Position numbers and translations under genes: made by a program
Notes under the pieces: generated by a model
What the model saw: the letters and a program-made list of their open reading frames with translations, nothing else
What the model was told of the DNA's origin: nothing
Databases searched by the model: none
Shown here: positions 22,257 through 33,379 of the stretch, piece by piece
Position numbering within the stretch: the stretch's first letter is position 1
Layout: each line of letters begins with the position of its first letter
From: Gnetum montanum
Lineage: Eukaryota; Streptophyta; Gnetopsida; Gnetales; Gnetaceae
Direction: 5' to 3'
Assembly: GCA_015680685.1 (NCBI GenBank)
Contig: MNCI01015866.1
Location: 49,784 to 113,783, forward strand
Length of the DNA stretch: 64,000 nucleotides

Positions 22257-22894
22257 TGATGAGTGGCGAGGTACCCCTACACTCAACCATACGAATACGA
22301 GTGTTTTCACGCATGATCTGGTTGAACTCCGCAGACGGACTAGTTGTGGCACCTAGACAATTAACCTTAGGTCGCAGTTTGCTGTCTTCCCACTTGGACT
22401 AGTATTATATTTGTCATGTATGGTTTCGTCCAAAGTGAGGTGTATGATGGGTTTTCTAATCTAATGTTACTCCTGAAGGCAATGGAAGGTAATATTAACT
22501 AATCTAGGAGGAAAGGGTAAGAGAATCTAATCTAGCCTAAGTGCGATGAGCATCCATTCCTTAATCATCTGTACACATCTTGAACCTCATGCATGACTAC
22601 CACTGGGATTACCAAGTGCATGGCCTAGGTATGCTATTGGGGTACCAAGTAGTCACACTTAAATNAATAAAGGATGTCGTACAATTACATTCACCACACT
22701 ATGAGCATACATTGGAAAATAATCTATCTCTAAAGGGATCAAACTACCAGAGCTTCGCTATGGTCTAAACTCTACTACGGAACAAGGGAGAGCTGCCTCT
22801 TATTTATAAACATGGTGACAGACTGCGATATTGCGTACGCGATATCGCAGGGGACGACACGATATCGCCACCGATGCGATATTGCATCCCATCA
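22257..22894 (-). mobile_element. Solo LTR, Athila-like, with perfect target duplication
   Basis: It runs from TGATGAGTGGCGAGG to CATCCCATCA and is flanked by GTGTT on both sides (22252-22256 and 22895-22899). There is no primer site or polypurine tract beside it, so it is the product of recombination between two LTRs. It carries TATTTATA (the reverse of TATAAATA) at 22801-22808 and GATATC sites at 22841 and 22861. At 638 bp it is shorter than its relatives (861-964 bp). One ambiguous base lies at 22665. Confidence 0.9.
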
Positions 22895-22939
22895 GTGTTG
22901 AAGGTGATTTAATTGCAACGTGAACTTGCTCCAACGTTA

Positions 22940-22953
22940 TTAGCATCGGAGCC
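22940..22953 (+). other. Primer binding site, initiator tRNA-Met type
   Basis: TTAGCATCGGAGCC is a degenerate form of TTGGTATCAGAGCC, the site complementary to plant initiator tRNA-Met. It sets this element apart from the tRNA-Asp-primed elements around it. Confidence 0.6.
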
Positions 22954-22999
22954 TAGTTTTATTCTCTTGGATTTTGGTTGAGGACTTTGTCAATTTTAG

Positions 23000-24760
23000 A
23001 TGGCACCCAAGAAGAAACAAGTGTAAGCTATGTATCATGACATGGAGAGCATGAAGTCAGCCTTCTAGATGATGGTTACTCAATTGGATGAAATTAGTAA
23101 GAAGGTGGACAAGCAAGCTTGTCCTAGCCATATTCTAACACGTGGAGGTGAAGAGCATGTACATTCAGATGAAGAAGTTTCACAACCAGGTGGAGATGGA
23201 GTAGGTGAAGAAGAAGATCAATTGAGCTATGGGAGTGTAGGAAATCATTACCCAAGGATTCTAATGGGAGGGAATCCTATTCCTAAAATAATAACTCCAA
23301 GGGCTCTGGTGGTGCTCAATACTTCTTTAAACAAGCTTGATGATGAAGAAGATGCAACGCTTGTTAGAGTGTTCAAAAATGTTACAAGAATTCCATATGT
23401 AGAGTTGAAGACTTTCAATGGTGTAGATAGGTCCAATGCTTTTGCAAGTTGGTTGAAGGCACTTGAGAAACATTTCCTATTAAAAGAGGTACCAAATAAC
23501 TTGAGGGTACCTATTACTAAATTAAGATTAGAAGGTATGGCTTCTACATGGTGGGAAAAAGAGTCCTAGGATTATGAAAGATGAAACGGTCAACCTATCA
23601 AAGATTAGGATCTAATGAAATATAGGTTGAAAAGGAAATTTGAACAGTATCGTTAGAGACAAGAAACCATTGTGAGGTTGAAATTCCTAAGGCAAGGTGA
23701 CAAAGATGTCAAATAATTTTACATCGAATTTTGTAATCTATTTCATTAAGTGAAGTTAAACTGGGAGGAGTATGTGTAACATCCAGTCCTCAGATGTCAT
23801 GGAAAACGTCAAATATACAATATATTAGATGTTATGCATAAGAAGACAATGTACCAAATGTGAAATATATGTAACATTTGACATTATATGTAAAGGAAAT
23901 AACAAGAAAAATTGCAGAAAGAGAAAGAAAAGAATTCTCTATTGATATAGAATAGAGTATCCAGATTATATTATGAGAGTGTTCTATGGGTTTTCATTCT
24001 TTGGCATTTATCCCTTAGAGGCAATCTAGCACTACCACCACAGTTAGGCCTATAACCGACAAGAAGGAATGGCTAGTCCACTTCCTATCCCGCTTCACTT
24101 GACTCCTGTGACTTGCCTATACTAGGTCCACCACTCCATCCTGGCATGACCTCTAAGCCCAAGTATAAATGCCTTTGGTCAAATCTCCAAAGGTTACCTC
24201 AAGAGTCACGTTCATTATTACAACATGCCCTTTCAGGTCTTAATTATAACTATTCTTTTGGGTCTTTGTTAAGATAACACTAACACTTGTTATGAAGAGA
24301 CACCATCTTCATTGGGTAGTAGCATCATTTGGGAATGGGGACATGATAGTATGAGCAAGCTTTAATCTTTTTAGAAGTTCTTAAAATTACATACTAGCAA
24401 GATTATCCTTTTATGAGCCACAAACCCTTGATGAGGTTTATGATTTGGTACTCGAAGTTGAGAAGAAATTAGATGGATTCAGAAACAAGAGCAAACAAAC
24501 TTCTAAGGGTAACAAGAAGGGATCTAGATATGATAAGGGATCCAAATCCAAATCTGAGGACAAGGAGGGTAGCCAAGGTAAGAAAATTGAAGGAGGTGAT
24601 GAGAAGGGTAAAACTAGGAGGAACCCAAGAAAGGAAGGTAAGGGTTAAGGTAGCAACTCATCAAAATTTTAGTGCTTCAGGGTTGAAGAATAGGGACATA
24701 AGCAATGGGAATGTTCACTTCACAAGGCATCCAAGGACAAAGATGTGCAAACCATAGAGG
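23000..24760 (+). pseudogene. Ty3/gypsy gag of the Met-primed element, interrupted
   Basis: It starts at ATGGCACCCAAGAAG (MAPKKKQ). The gag core lies at 23380-23780, with LKTFNGVDRSNAFASWLKAL and GMASTWWEKES, then the KYRLKRKFEQY-like helix with stops. At about 23777 the frame is broken by an insertion of roughly 0.5 kb. It resumes near 24290 with HLHWVVASFGNGDM-like residues and ends in a Lys/Gly/Ser-rich basic tail (24445-24650). A zinc knuckle follows, but its second Cys is replaced and a stop falls inside it (CF...GHKQWEC, near 24670-24715). The product would not be functional. Confidence 0.7.
23777..24292. mobile_element. About 0.5-kb insertion in gag, unidentified
   Basis: TGTAACATCCAGTCC begins where gag homology breaks, and gag-like sequence returns near 24290. 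A TATG occurs immediately before it and again just after (about 24290-24293), a possible short target duplication. TATAAAT near 24163 could be a promoter. The ends do not match any LTR here. A solo LTR of another family or a small DNA element are both possible. Confidence 0.4.
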
Positions 24761-24899
24761 TGGATAGGACAACAAGGCAAGCTCTTCAAAGAGGTAATCC
24801 TAATGCTCCAAAAATTAAGGATGTTTTTTAATTAAATTCTTATGCATTCATGGGGAATGTGAATAGAGGAGATCATCCTAATAGGAAATTTTTGTTTTA

Positions 24900-26100
24900 G
24901 ATTAGAGCTAGTTGTTTGCTTAGTGGGGAATGGATTCATATTTTGATTAATGGAGGAGCCCAAGAAAATGTTATTTCTTTTAAGGAAATTACTAAATTGG
25001 GTTTGGTAACTCATCCTCATCTAAGATCCTATAAGGTGCATTGGTTATCTAAGGGTTTTTTCCAAAGAGGTGAAGGAACAATGTACTTTGAAATTTAAAA
25101 TTGGATGTTTTCATGATGTTGTGAGGTGTGATGTGCTTCCAATAGATTATGATAATGTAATTCTTGGTAGACCTTGGAATTTTGGTAATGGTGCCCAATT
25201 TGATGAAGAAAGAAATGTGTGGAGTGTTGTTAGACCTAATGGAATTCATGATTTGATTCCTATGATAGCTAAATAAGTGAGGTAGAAAAGTTCACTTAAT
25301 GCTTCCTTAATCCTTCTAGGAGAGAGGGAATATATTAAGGAACATGATGAAATTGGTTTTGGTTTTGTTGGTATGACAATAGTTGCTACTAACTATGATG
25401 ATATGCAAGTCGAACTTCCTACAGGTGTGCTAGGCTTGAAGGAGAAATTTTCCAATGTATTCAAGGGGGAATTTGATGGACTATGACTAATGAGGAATGT
25501 ACAATCTCAGATTGACTTCATTCTTGGTGCTACCATTCCAAACAAGAGAGCTTACCAGATGCCACCAAATTAGAGGGCTAAATTGTAAAGGCAAGTAGAG
25601 AGGTTACTTGCAAATGGCTTCATGAGGGAATCCATTTCTCCTTGTGTACTTCTAGTAGTGTTAGTGCCAAAGAAGAACAACTATGAATGGAGGATGTGCA
25701 TTGATTCTAGGGTAGTGAACAAGATAATAATGAGGTACAGGTTTCCTATTCCAAGGATGGATGATATCCTTGATGTCCTTAGCAATGTTGAAATTTTTAG
25801 CAAAATTAATTTGAAGAGTGGGTACCATCAAATCAAAATTAGGCATGGTGATGAGTTGAAGACAACTTTCAAACGTCAAATGGATTGTTTGAGGGGTTGG
25901 TGATGCCATTTGGGCTCATGAATGCACCTGCTATATTCATGAGCTTGATGCATGATGTATTGAAGGACTTGATTGGCAAGTGTTGTATTATCCTTCTTGA
26001 CGATATTTTGGTGTATAGTTCTAATGAGGAAGTGCACTTAGATCACTTGAGAATGGTGTGCCTTATGTTGGAGATAGCATTCATTCTTTATGGTCTGTAA
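24900..26100 (+). pseudogene. Protease and reverse transcriptase of the Met-primed element
   Basis: The protease part (24916-25276) shows LINGGAQENVISFKEITKLG, where the catalytic Asp is replaced by Asn, followed later by NVILGRPWNFGNG. The RT part (25600-26097) has WRMCIDSRVVNKIIMRYRFP, IPRMDDILDVL and FSKINLKSGYHQIKI. After a frame change near 25880 it continues with VMPFGLMNAPAIF and LLDDILVYS, the catalytic Asp pair. These are standard Ty3/gypsy RT motifs and, with the Met primer site, fit a chromovirus-like lineage. Homology stops at about 26100, where an unrelated minus-strand gag begins. RNase H and integrase are lost. Confidence 0.8.
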
Positions 26101-26102
26101 GG

Positions 26103-27075
26103 AACATGCATACTGGAAAGCTTGTAGATGTGTTTACATATCAAAATTGTATCCCCCTCAAATCTTGGGATATTGTTCATGTCTAAGTGCTTGATTTGAC
26201 TATCTTTCGTATGCCTAGTTGGAATTTTAACTACCTCTGCAATGTTGAGCATGCTTCAAGTCACTAATAGAGGTTTATCGTCATCATTGCATCAATGATG
26301 TTGATGATGGTTTTGACCATCCCTTTAGTCTTGGTGGCCTTCATGGTGGTTATTGTCTCATTGATTACCTTCATCATGATTATTTTGATGGTGGCTTCTA
26401 TGAGAACTATCAAATGAAGAGGAATGTTTGTAATCAGATGAATAGGAAGGTATACCACCACTACCATCGTGGTGTTTTCCATCACTCTCTTGATTATTAT
26501 GAAAATCATCCTTAGATCCCTTGCTATTGTGATGCTTTCTCAAGTCCCTACCTTGGCTATCACTTTTTCCTGAACCTAGTTTATAAATAGTGGATTGTTG
26601 GTTTAGGGTCACACCCTTGTCACCAGTAATAGGGGTTGGAGAATATTCATGTTGAGAACCTTTAAAGGGAAGATCCTCATTGTCATCTTGATCTATTAGG
26701 AACAAGGGATTAGTGAAATGTTTCTCCTTCATAGCCTTGAGGAGCTTCTCCTGACATCAATCTTGTTTGCATTGTGTTTCGATGGGATAGTAATTTTGAG
26801 GATCATAACCATCCACAATGTATTCTTTGTGAAGATTTGCTATGTTCTTGCACAAACTCATCTAGATGAATATATACCACTTTGCACTACTATGGGATCA
26901 GTGGTTTCACATCTTCGTGCTTGTGAGAAGAAGACATTTTGCAAAACAAAATAAAATTATCAGTGTGCTTTTATAATTCTATGTATAGTGGGGATGATAT
27001 TAACCTCGAAGTTTCATACAATGATATTAATGGTATTTACTTAAACCTAAATAATGCACATTTCAACAAACAAAG
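26103..27075 (-). pseudogene. Athila-like gag fragment
   Basis: Read on the minus strand, this is the N-terminal part of gag, starting just after the primer site. It includes the His/Ser/Asp-rich stretch (KHHNSKGSKDDFHNNQESDG) and the RDLRKH segment. It ends in a sequence matching 56770-57170 of the other minus-strand gag, before stopping at the junction with the RT remnant at about 26100. Only the first third of gag survives. Confidence 0.65.
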
Positions 27076-27094
27076 TCTCTAGAAATGGTACTAA
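27076..27094 (-). other. Primer binding site, tRNA-Asp type
   Basis: On the minus strand TTAGTACCATTTCTAGAGA follows the LTR end. It is a strongly mutated tRNA-Asp complement. Confidence 0.55.
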
Positions 27095-28026
27095 TGATGA
27101 GCGGCAAGGTACCCCTATGCCCAACCATATGAATCACAATGTGTTCATGCATGATCTAGTTGAATTCCATGGACTTTATCATTTCTAGTGCACTAGTCTT
27201 CTAGGAAGTGAATCTTACCTTAATATTAATCAATGTCTTTCCAATTACACTTGTGATGCACATTGGTATGGTTAAGTGTAATTGAGGTATCTAATTTTTA
27301 TCATTTTGCATTTTTATGGTTTGGTGCTTGAATGAAGATAAAAGTAATTAGATTAACTAATTCAAACTAATTAACTAACATCTAACTAGTCCTAACATAA
27401 GAATCTGATCCCACTTGTTGTACATATCTTGAACCCATGTATCCATTGCTGGGCAACTAAGCACTATGCTATTGGGCGTACTAAGAAATAACGCTATTGG
27501 GATTACCAAGTGAATACGTGTTATGCTTGAACTGGTCGTACTTATGTGTTTAATCTATCTTTCTTAATCGCTTCATTAACTTAATTTCTAGAACCATTTA
27601 ATAAATAATTATAAACATTAAATAAATTATTAAAAACATTAATTCTTAAATGAAATAGCTAATTTATCCAAAGTGCTGCAAGGGTTATCGAAAAGCTCAT
27701 CTTTAGTGCTACACACACTATTGTGCTTAGGTACAACAATGCTCGAATAGAGATTCATACACTCAATAACTCCTACTGTGGGCACTCAAGAGAAAAATTC
27801 TAACTTTCAAATGGAAAAACTGTAAGAGCTTCATTGCAACTTCAATCTCTCATGACATCAATGTGGCTAGTGGATGCATATTTATAGTTGACTACAGACA
27901 TTGTGTCAATGAGGCCACATCGATGCATGATATGATGCATCAACTAGGCCTCATCAACAAGACCCCATCAATGAGGCTACATCAATGAGGCCTCATCAAT
28001 GCAGCTATCAAAACTATGACTCATCA
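27095..28026 (-). repeat. 5' LTR, Athila-like, CATCAATG-type U3
   Basis: On the minus strand it starts TGATGAGTCATAG and ends GCCGCTCATCA. The TATA box is at 27886-27879. Upstream of it U3 is a run of CATCAATGAGG-like words with GATGCATGATATGATGCATC, in place of the GATATC cluster of other LTRs. Its R-U5 still matches theirs. The same U3 type is seen at 61142 and 62991. The partner 3' LTR is missing. Confidence 0.85.
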
Positions 28027-30085
28027 TTAATAAAACTCTCAAAAAGTATAAAAATACATTAAAGATGAGAAGCAAAGCTCAACTCATAACTCTCCAAAGA
28101 ATCTTAGAGGCCACACATGTCCCCTTTGAATCCTTAATTTCTCACCATGGAGCCAAAGGTCAAGAAAATACACTTATGTGAGATTCTCTGAACCTCTCAT
28201 AAGTGTTGTTCCTTGTCTTTCACTAAAATTTCCTTACAAAGCTCTCAAGATACCTACCTTCTTTCTTAGGCCTAGTCTCCTTCCTTGAGACTAACCTTCT
28301 CTATTTTGGTTAGTATTTCCATTGAGACAAACCTTCTCCCTTTTGGTTAGCCTCTCCATTGAGACTAACCTTATCTCTTCTAGTTAGCCTCTCTATTGAG
28401 ATTAACCTTCTTCCTTCTAGTTAGCCTCCTTAGGATAGTGGTCTATCTTTATTTATTTCTTATCTTGATAGACAAGGTGGTTAGACATCATGTGGATTTG
28501 TTGTTTGGTAGGAGATAAGTGGTTAGAAGTGGTTTGGGGTAGTTTGGGTCACATGGGTATAGTAGTTGGGATCACATGGGTGTAGTAGTTGGGATTGATA
28601 AGTTTCTAGTAGCCACCACCACAAATTTAACATTTTAAGAACCACCATCCTAATGTTAACATCTCAACAATCATCATTCTTAAAGTTAACCCTCAACATT
28701 GTCCTCTTGATGTGTGTACTATTTAATTTCATGTCACACATCATTTACAAAAATACATTGAGGAATACACAAGGGTTAAGTAATGTCTTCATCATCTCTC
28801 CCACCCTTAAAAATTTCATAATTAATGACCTTTCACAAGTTGGAAGGCACAATGTCCTCATGACTTAAGGCCATCACACTTAGCACAAGAATCAAGACTT
28901 AATGCATCAGAATCATGAGAATGAGTATTTTATCTTCTATTACTATCTTTGATCCCATTTATAGAAATTCCTTGATCTTTTCCTCTCCTTTAACTTTGAT
29001 CTTTCACCTCCCTTGATTTATGAGCTAAGAACTCTTCTTGGTTAGCAACATATACCATCTTGAACTTTGAAGAACTCTTGGTTCCTTTGATGAAGCTTTT
29101 GGTTCCTTCTCTTGAAATCTTTGAGTATTAAGCACTTATTTTCCAAATAAGAGATACTTGAAAACTACTCTTCTCATTGATCTCTACTTCATTAGGTCTT
29201 TCATCTTCCTTACTTCCTTCATGGCTAGAAGATATTCTCTTAATTCCATTAAAAATATTTAGTAATTTATGTGTGGATTCCTCCAGACCAAGAGCTTTGA
29301 TATCAATACAGTTTAGAGCCTACTTCAATAGATCCCAGAAGGATACATTCTAGAAGCTTCCCAAACAAATTCAACTGAGAAAAAAAGAACAACACAAAGG
29401 AATGGAGAGAATTCCATTTAATTAGACAACTCTTAAAATGTAGAGTATTACATCAAAGATGAGGAGCTAAGCTCAACTCACAACTCCTCCAAGGATCTTA
29501 AAGATCATACATGTGCTGTCTGAATCCTCAATTACTCAACATGAAGCCAAAGGCCAAGACAAGACACTTATAAGAGATTATTTGAATCTCTCTCAAGTGT
29601 TCTTCCTTATGTCTCACTCAAATTTCATTACACAAGATCCTAAGAGACTAGCCTTCTCTCATAGGCCTAGCCTCCTTCATTGAGATTAATCTTTACTCTT
29701 CTAGTTAGCCTCTTCATTAAAACTAACCTTACCCCTTGTGGCTAGCCTCTCCATTAAGACTAACATTGTATATTCTGATTAGTCTTTCTATTGAGACTAA
29801 CCTTATCTCTTCTAGTTAGCCTATCCATTAAGACTAATCTTCTCTCTTCTAGTTAGCCTCTTTAGGATCTTGGGCAATCTCTATTTATTCCTTCATCTTA
29901 GTAGACAAGGTGGTTTATCATCATGTGGCTTTATTTTTTTTATAGGAGATAGTTGTTGTGAATTTGTGGCCACCTAGATATAGTAGTTGGGAGTAGTTAG
30001 GATCACATGGATGTAGTAGTTGGGATTGAAAATTTACTAATAACCACCACCTTAAATTCAACATCCCAACATACACTTGTTGATG
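28027..30085 (-). mobile_element. Short LTR-pair element, non-coding interior
   Basis: Two direct repeats, 28027-28700 and about 29307-30085, share long blocks. One begins near AAAGATGAGAAGCAAAGCTC in the first and AAAGATGAGGAGCTAAGCTC in the second. Both have internal repeats of 'TTAGCCTCTCCATTGAGACTAACC' type and both end in CCACCACC...AACATC. The interior is only about 0.6 kb and non-coding. On the minus strand TTGATATCAAAGCTC (29306-29292) fits a tRNA-Met-type primer site next to the right LTR. The left copy is truncated at the adjoining Athila-like LTR. This is the architecture of a small non-autonomous (TRIM/LARD-like) element. Confidence 0.55.
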
Positions 30086-30129
30086 TGTAAATTTTGGATG
30101 CACTAACACTGGAAAAAAGAAACTCATTT

Positions 30130-30636
30130 GAGGAGACTATTACCTAGGGCATCTTTTATATGGGTACAAAAACCTAGGAATAGTCTTAGCTATAGAGGGC
30201 TATGTGACATTTCAAAACAAAATAAATTAAAGTAAAAAGTAGGGAGAATTTAAATTGAAAAATAGCCTTGAACTTCAAGACTTAATGAAAATATAGTAAC
30301 TAGTGAGTTTAAATTTTTTCCTAGTCTCTTATTATTGTTGCCGGTCCGTTGCTACTGGTGGTACCCACTGCCAAGCAAGAAGACCTCAAACACCACCAAA
30401 GAGGGAGAGAGATATATATATTTTGTTGCTGTTGGCTAGGCAATTGACTTGTCTACCACTACCGCGCTGCCTACCAATACTAGCATAGAACCCTAGGCCA
30501 TTGTTATTCAGAAGGAGACCTCTCGCATGCTACCACCATCATGGATACTATCACCATTTGTAATGTCTCGGTGACGCCTGTAGTGTATGTTGCCATCTGC
30601 AATGCGTTGTTGCTGAGAGACACATAGTAGTAATGC

Positions 30637-30686
<50 letters not shown>

Positions 30687-31720
30687 GCCACTATTTTATC
30701 TGCCACATGCTACCATTTTGTCTACATGCACCACCATTTTGTCTACCATGCACTACCATTTTATCTGCTACATGCCATTGTAATGCTACTGGTTGTCTCT
30801 AATGCATCTCTGACATTGCGGGTCATATGCCTGCTGATTACCACCTTCGCTAGCCAAAGAGAGAGAGCTCGGTCACCATTCACAATTGGAACATGCTACA
30901 ACTCCTTATTCGCTACTATAATTTGTTACTATTGATGATTGGAGTTGATGCTATGCATCATTGTTCATGTGCATATAGTTAATGCACTACCAACCTTGTT
31001 GTTGTCAATGTCACTATTGGAAGAGAGGAAAATAGAACCTCATGCACTCCACTACTTTTGATGCCTACAATGTTGATGTCATGCTGTAGAGCTGATGTGC
31101 CACTGCAAGCTTGTCTGTTGCTGTTGCTTTCCTGTGCCACAACTATTCAATTCACCACGTGTCTGCTTTTTGACAGTGCATCTACCGTGCACATTATTCA
31201 CTACACTGTACATCTGCTTTTTGACAATGTGCCTACCATGCACATGCATTGTTTGTCATGCACTATTGTTGACATGTGCTCTACAGATCCTACACTTATC
31301 ATCTCTAAAATATTTCCTAGTAGGAGAGAGGAGTCTTCTGGATTGAGGAAAGCTTGTCCAATGATCCTTTGTTTTTGGTTTTGGCCTCCCATTATAGCCA
31401 TGCACCTAGTGGTTATGCCCACCACCCTCATGTTAGTGTAACCACCACCACGTTCCATGTAATTCCCAACACCACAATGCTTGCTATTATTATGATGGTT
31501 ATGTCCACCACCTAGGCCATTACGTAACTCCTGTAACACCTGGCATAACTACCACCATGTTCTCCACCACCCCTCAACAACAGTAGTGCTATGTGTTGCC
31601 ACTTGTATGGGTTGGTTAGCATACCTAAAAATTAAATTTTCAAAAAATCAAAAGACAAGATGTCATTGACAATTTATGAAAAGTTAATTAACATGGAATA
31701 AATATTCTATTCTAATGTAA
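30130..31720. other. Low-complexity CCA/CTA-rich stretch
   Basis: Dominated by imperfect repeats of words such as ACCACCA, CTACCATG and CTGCTACATGCCA on a T/A-rich background. Open frames here are translations of this simple sequence and show no domain. Origin unknown. Confidence 0.4.
30641..30682. repeat. (GA)n microsatellite, about 21 units
   Basis: An uninterrupted GA dinucleotide run. Confidence 0.95.
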
Positions 31721-31721
31721 T

Positions 31722-31795
31722 TTATTTAGGGTAGTGGTTAGACACTCATCTTATGGTTGGGAAGGTTGGGATTCCATTTCTTTCTTTACTAATAG
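31722..31795 (+). repeat. tRNA-related SINE-like sequence
   Basis: TTAGGGTAGTGGTTAGACACTC resembles box A of a tRNA. GGTTGGGATTCCATTTC resembles box B about 35 bases later. The order and spacing match a SINE head, and the layout matches 17794-17865. No functional tRNA can be drawn. Confidence 0.45.
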
Positions 31796-31822
31796 GTGTA
31801 ATAAATTATTCTATGAGTTCAT

Positions 31823-32030
31823 ACTCGACTTAGAAGTGTGGTAGTAAACTTTTTAATGTTGTGATAAGACATAAACTTGTGTAACATGTGCAATTTGTAA
31901 TAAACAAGGTTGACTTACAAACAACTTGTAATATGTGTGATTTCTAAAGGAGTGAACATAGTAACTTATTTGTTTAATACTCCACTTAGAAGTGTGGTAG
32001 TAAATTTTTTAACCTTATTGTAAGATACTA
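31823..32030. repeat. Direct repeat, about 50 bp, 156 bp apart
   Basis: ACTC(G/C)ACTTAGAAGTGTGG and the following TAGTAAA..TTTTTAA occur at 31823 and 31979 with few differences. They may be remnants of a tandem unit downstream of the SINE-like head. Confidence 0.6.
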
Positions 32031-32110
32031 TTAATGGATGACAATTATTTAAAGGTTGCATGATACCTCTCATTGAAAGAATCCTTATTCAAATCAGACT
32101 AGTAAATCAT

Positions 32111-32146
32111 GGGCCCATGCCTAGCATGGGTGAGGTTGACATCAAC
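32111..32146 (+). repeat. 36-bp conserved hairpin motif, copy 2
   Basis: It has the stem CCCATGC / GCATGGG with loop CTA and an overlapping palindrome CATGGGCCCATG. It matches the minus strand of 4083-4048 at 33 of 36 positions. It lies 40 bp upstream of an LTR. Confidence 0.6.
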
Positions 32147-32186
32147 ACCACCTTATCAAGGTTAACATCCCAATAATCATCCCTCT

Positions 32187-33233
32187 TGATGAGAGCATGT
32201 ACTCTAATAATTAGAGTGGTTATTATTAGGGCAGTTACTCTAATTACTAGAGTGGTTATTATTAGAGCGGTTACTCTAATTATTAGAGTGGTTATTATTA
32301 AAGAACTTACTCTAATTATTAGAATGGTTATTATTAGAGTGGAAGTATGTCTAAAATTAGAGGGGCACTTTCTCTAAAATTACAGTGGCAGTTTCTCTCT
32401 AAAATTAGAGGGGCAGTTTCTCTAAAATTAGAGTGGTAGTTTTTGTAATTATGAGAGTAGTTTCTCCCAAGCCTATAAATACAGTGCCCAAGCACACAAT
32501 AGAGGGAAGTTAGGAAGAAGAAGAATAAAGAAGAAAAATTCAGAAGAGGAAGTCTTTTAGGAGTCAAGTAGCGAAACTCTAGCCAAGTTCCCATAGTAGG
32601 AGGTCTAAGTGTGGATGGATCTTTATTCAAGCATTACGTACCTGAGCACACCTTGTGTATGGCAATAAAGATGAGCTCTTGGATTCATCCTTGCAGCACT
32701 TGAGATTTTTTTTCTTACTCATTTCCTTTATTTTATTTTATTTTGCATTTACTTTATTTTATTATTTTATTTTATTTTATGCACTTTACATTTCTATTAT
32801 TAGCACACATAATACGATCACTTCAAGCATGCATGTAACACTTGGTAACCCAGTAACAATTAGCGTTTGGTAATCCCAGTAGTGTTGCGTTGGTTAAGGA
32901 TGTGTACGGAAAGTGAGAATGGATACTAGTGTTAAGATTAGTTTAAAGCCTAGTTAATCAATAGTTAAGTTAAATTAGTCACTTATTTATCTCTCTCTCT
33001 CCTCCCTTATTAGCAGCAGGACATAAAAACATAAAAGCTATAAAAATCATATGCCTCAAACTTACTTAACCATACAATCATGACATACAAGTAAGTTTGG
33101 GAAGACAATGATCAACCAACCCATCCTTGTTCCACAAAGGCACATAGGTACTTAGTCCTTGGAATTCGACTGGATTGTGTGTGAAACGCTTGTATTCGTA
33201 TGGTTGAGCGTAGGGGTACCTCGTCACTCACCA
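32187..33233 (+). repeat. 5' LTR, Athila-like, ACTCTAAT-type U3
   Basis: It starts TGATGAGAGCATG and ends CACTCACCA. U3 is a tandem array (about 32201-32345) of a unit of roughly 35 bp containing the palindrome ACTCTAATTATTAGAGT. A second array of TCTCTAAAATTAGAGGGGCA units follows. The TATA box is at 32474-32481 and AATAAA at 32664-32669. The R-U5 part matches the other LTRs, including ATCTTTATTCAAGCATTACG and the terminal motif. Confidence 0.85.
32201..32345 (+). repeat. Palindromic tandem array in LTR U3
   Basis: Four to five units contain ACTCTAAT-T-ATTAGAGT (8-bp arms) and GTTATTATTAGAG. They lie 130-270 bp upstream of the LTR TATA box, where an enhancer would be expected. Confidence 0.8.
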
Positions 33234-33252
33234 TTAGCACCGTTGCCGAGGA
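33234..33252 (+). other. Primer binding site, tRNA-Asp type
   Basis: TTAGCACCGTTGCCGAGGA is among the best-preserved tRNA-Asp complements in the window. Confidence 0.75.
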
Positions 33253-33379
33253 CTTAGTTTTTTGTGTGCTACATAGAAAATAGGAAATCATCCATATCAT
33301 TGGAATGTTAGAATGAACCCTTAGTGTTGATTAAAGAAAATATAAGATAACGATAAATTGCACACCAAACAAGATGAAA

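Noticed and set aside
30633-30935. Open frame starting with an Arg-Glu run
   Set aside because: The run is the GA microsatellite, and the rest is low-complexity sequence.
32186-32377. Open frame with repeating IIRVVIIRAVTL residues
   Set aside because: It is the translation of the U3 tandem array of the LTR, not a gene.
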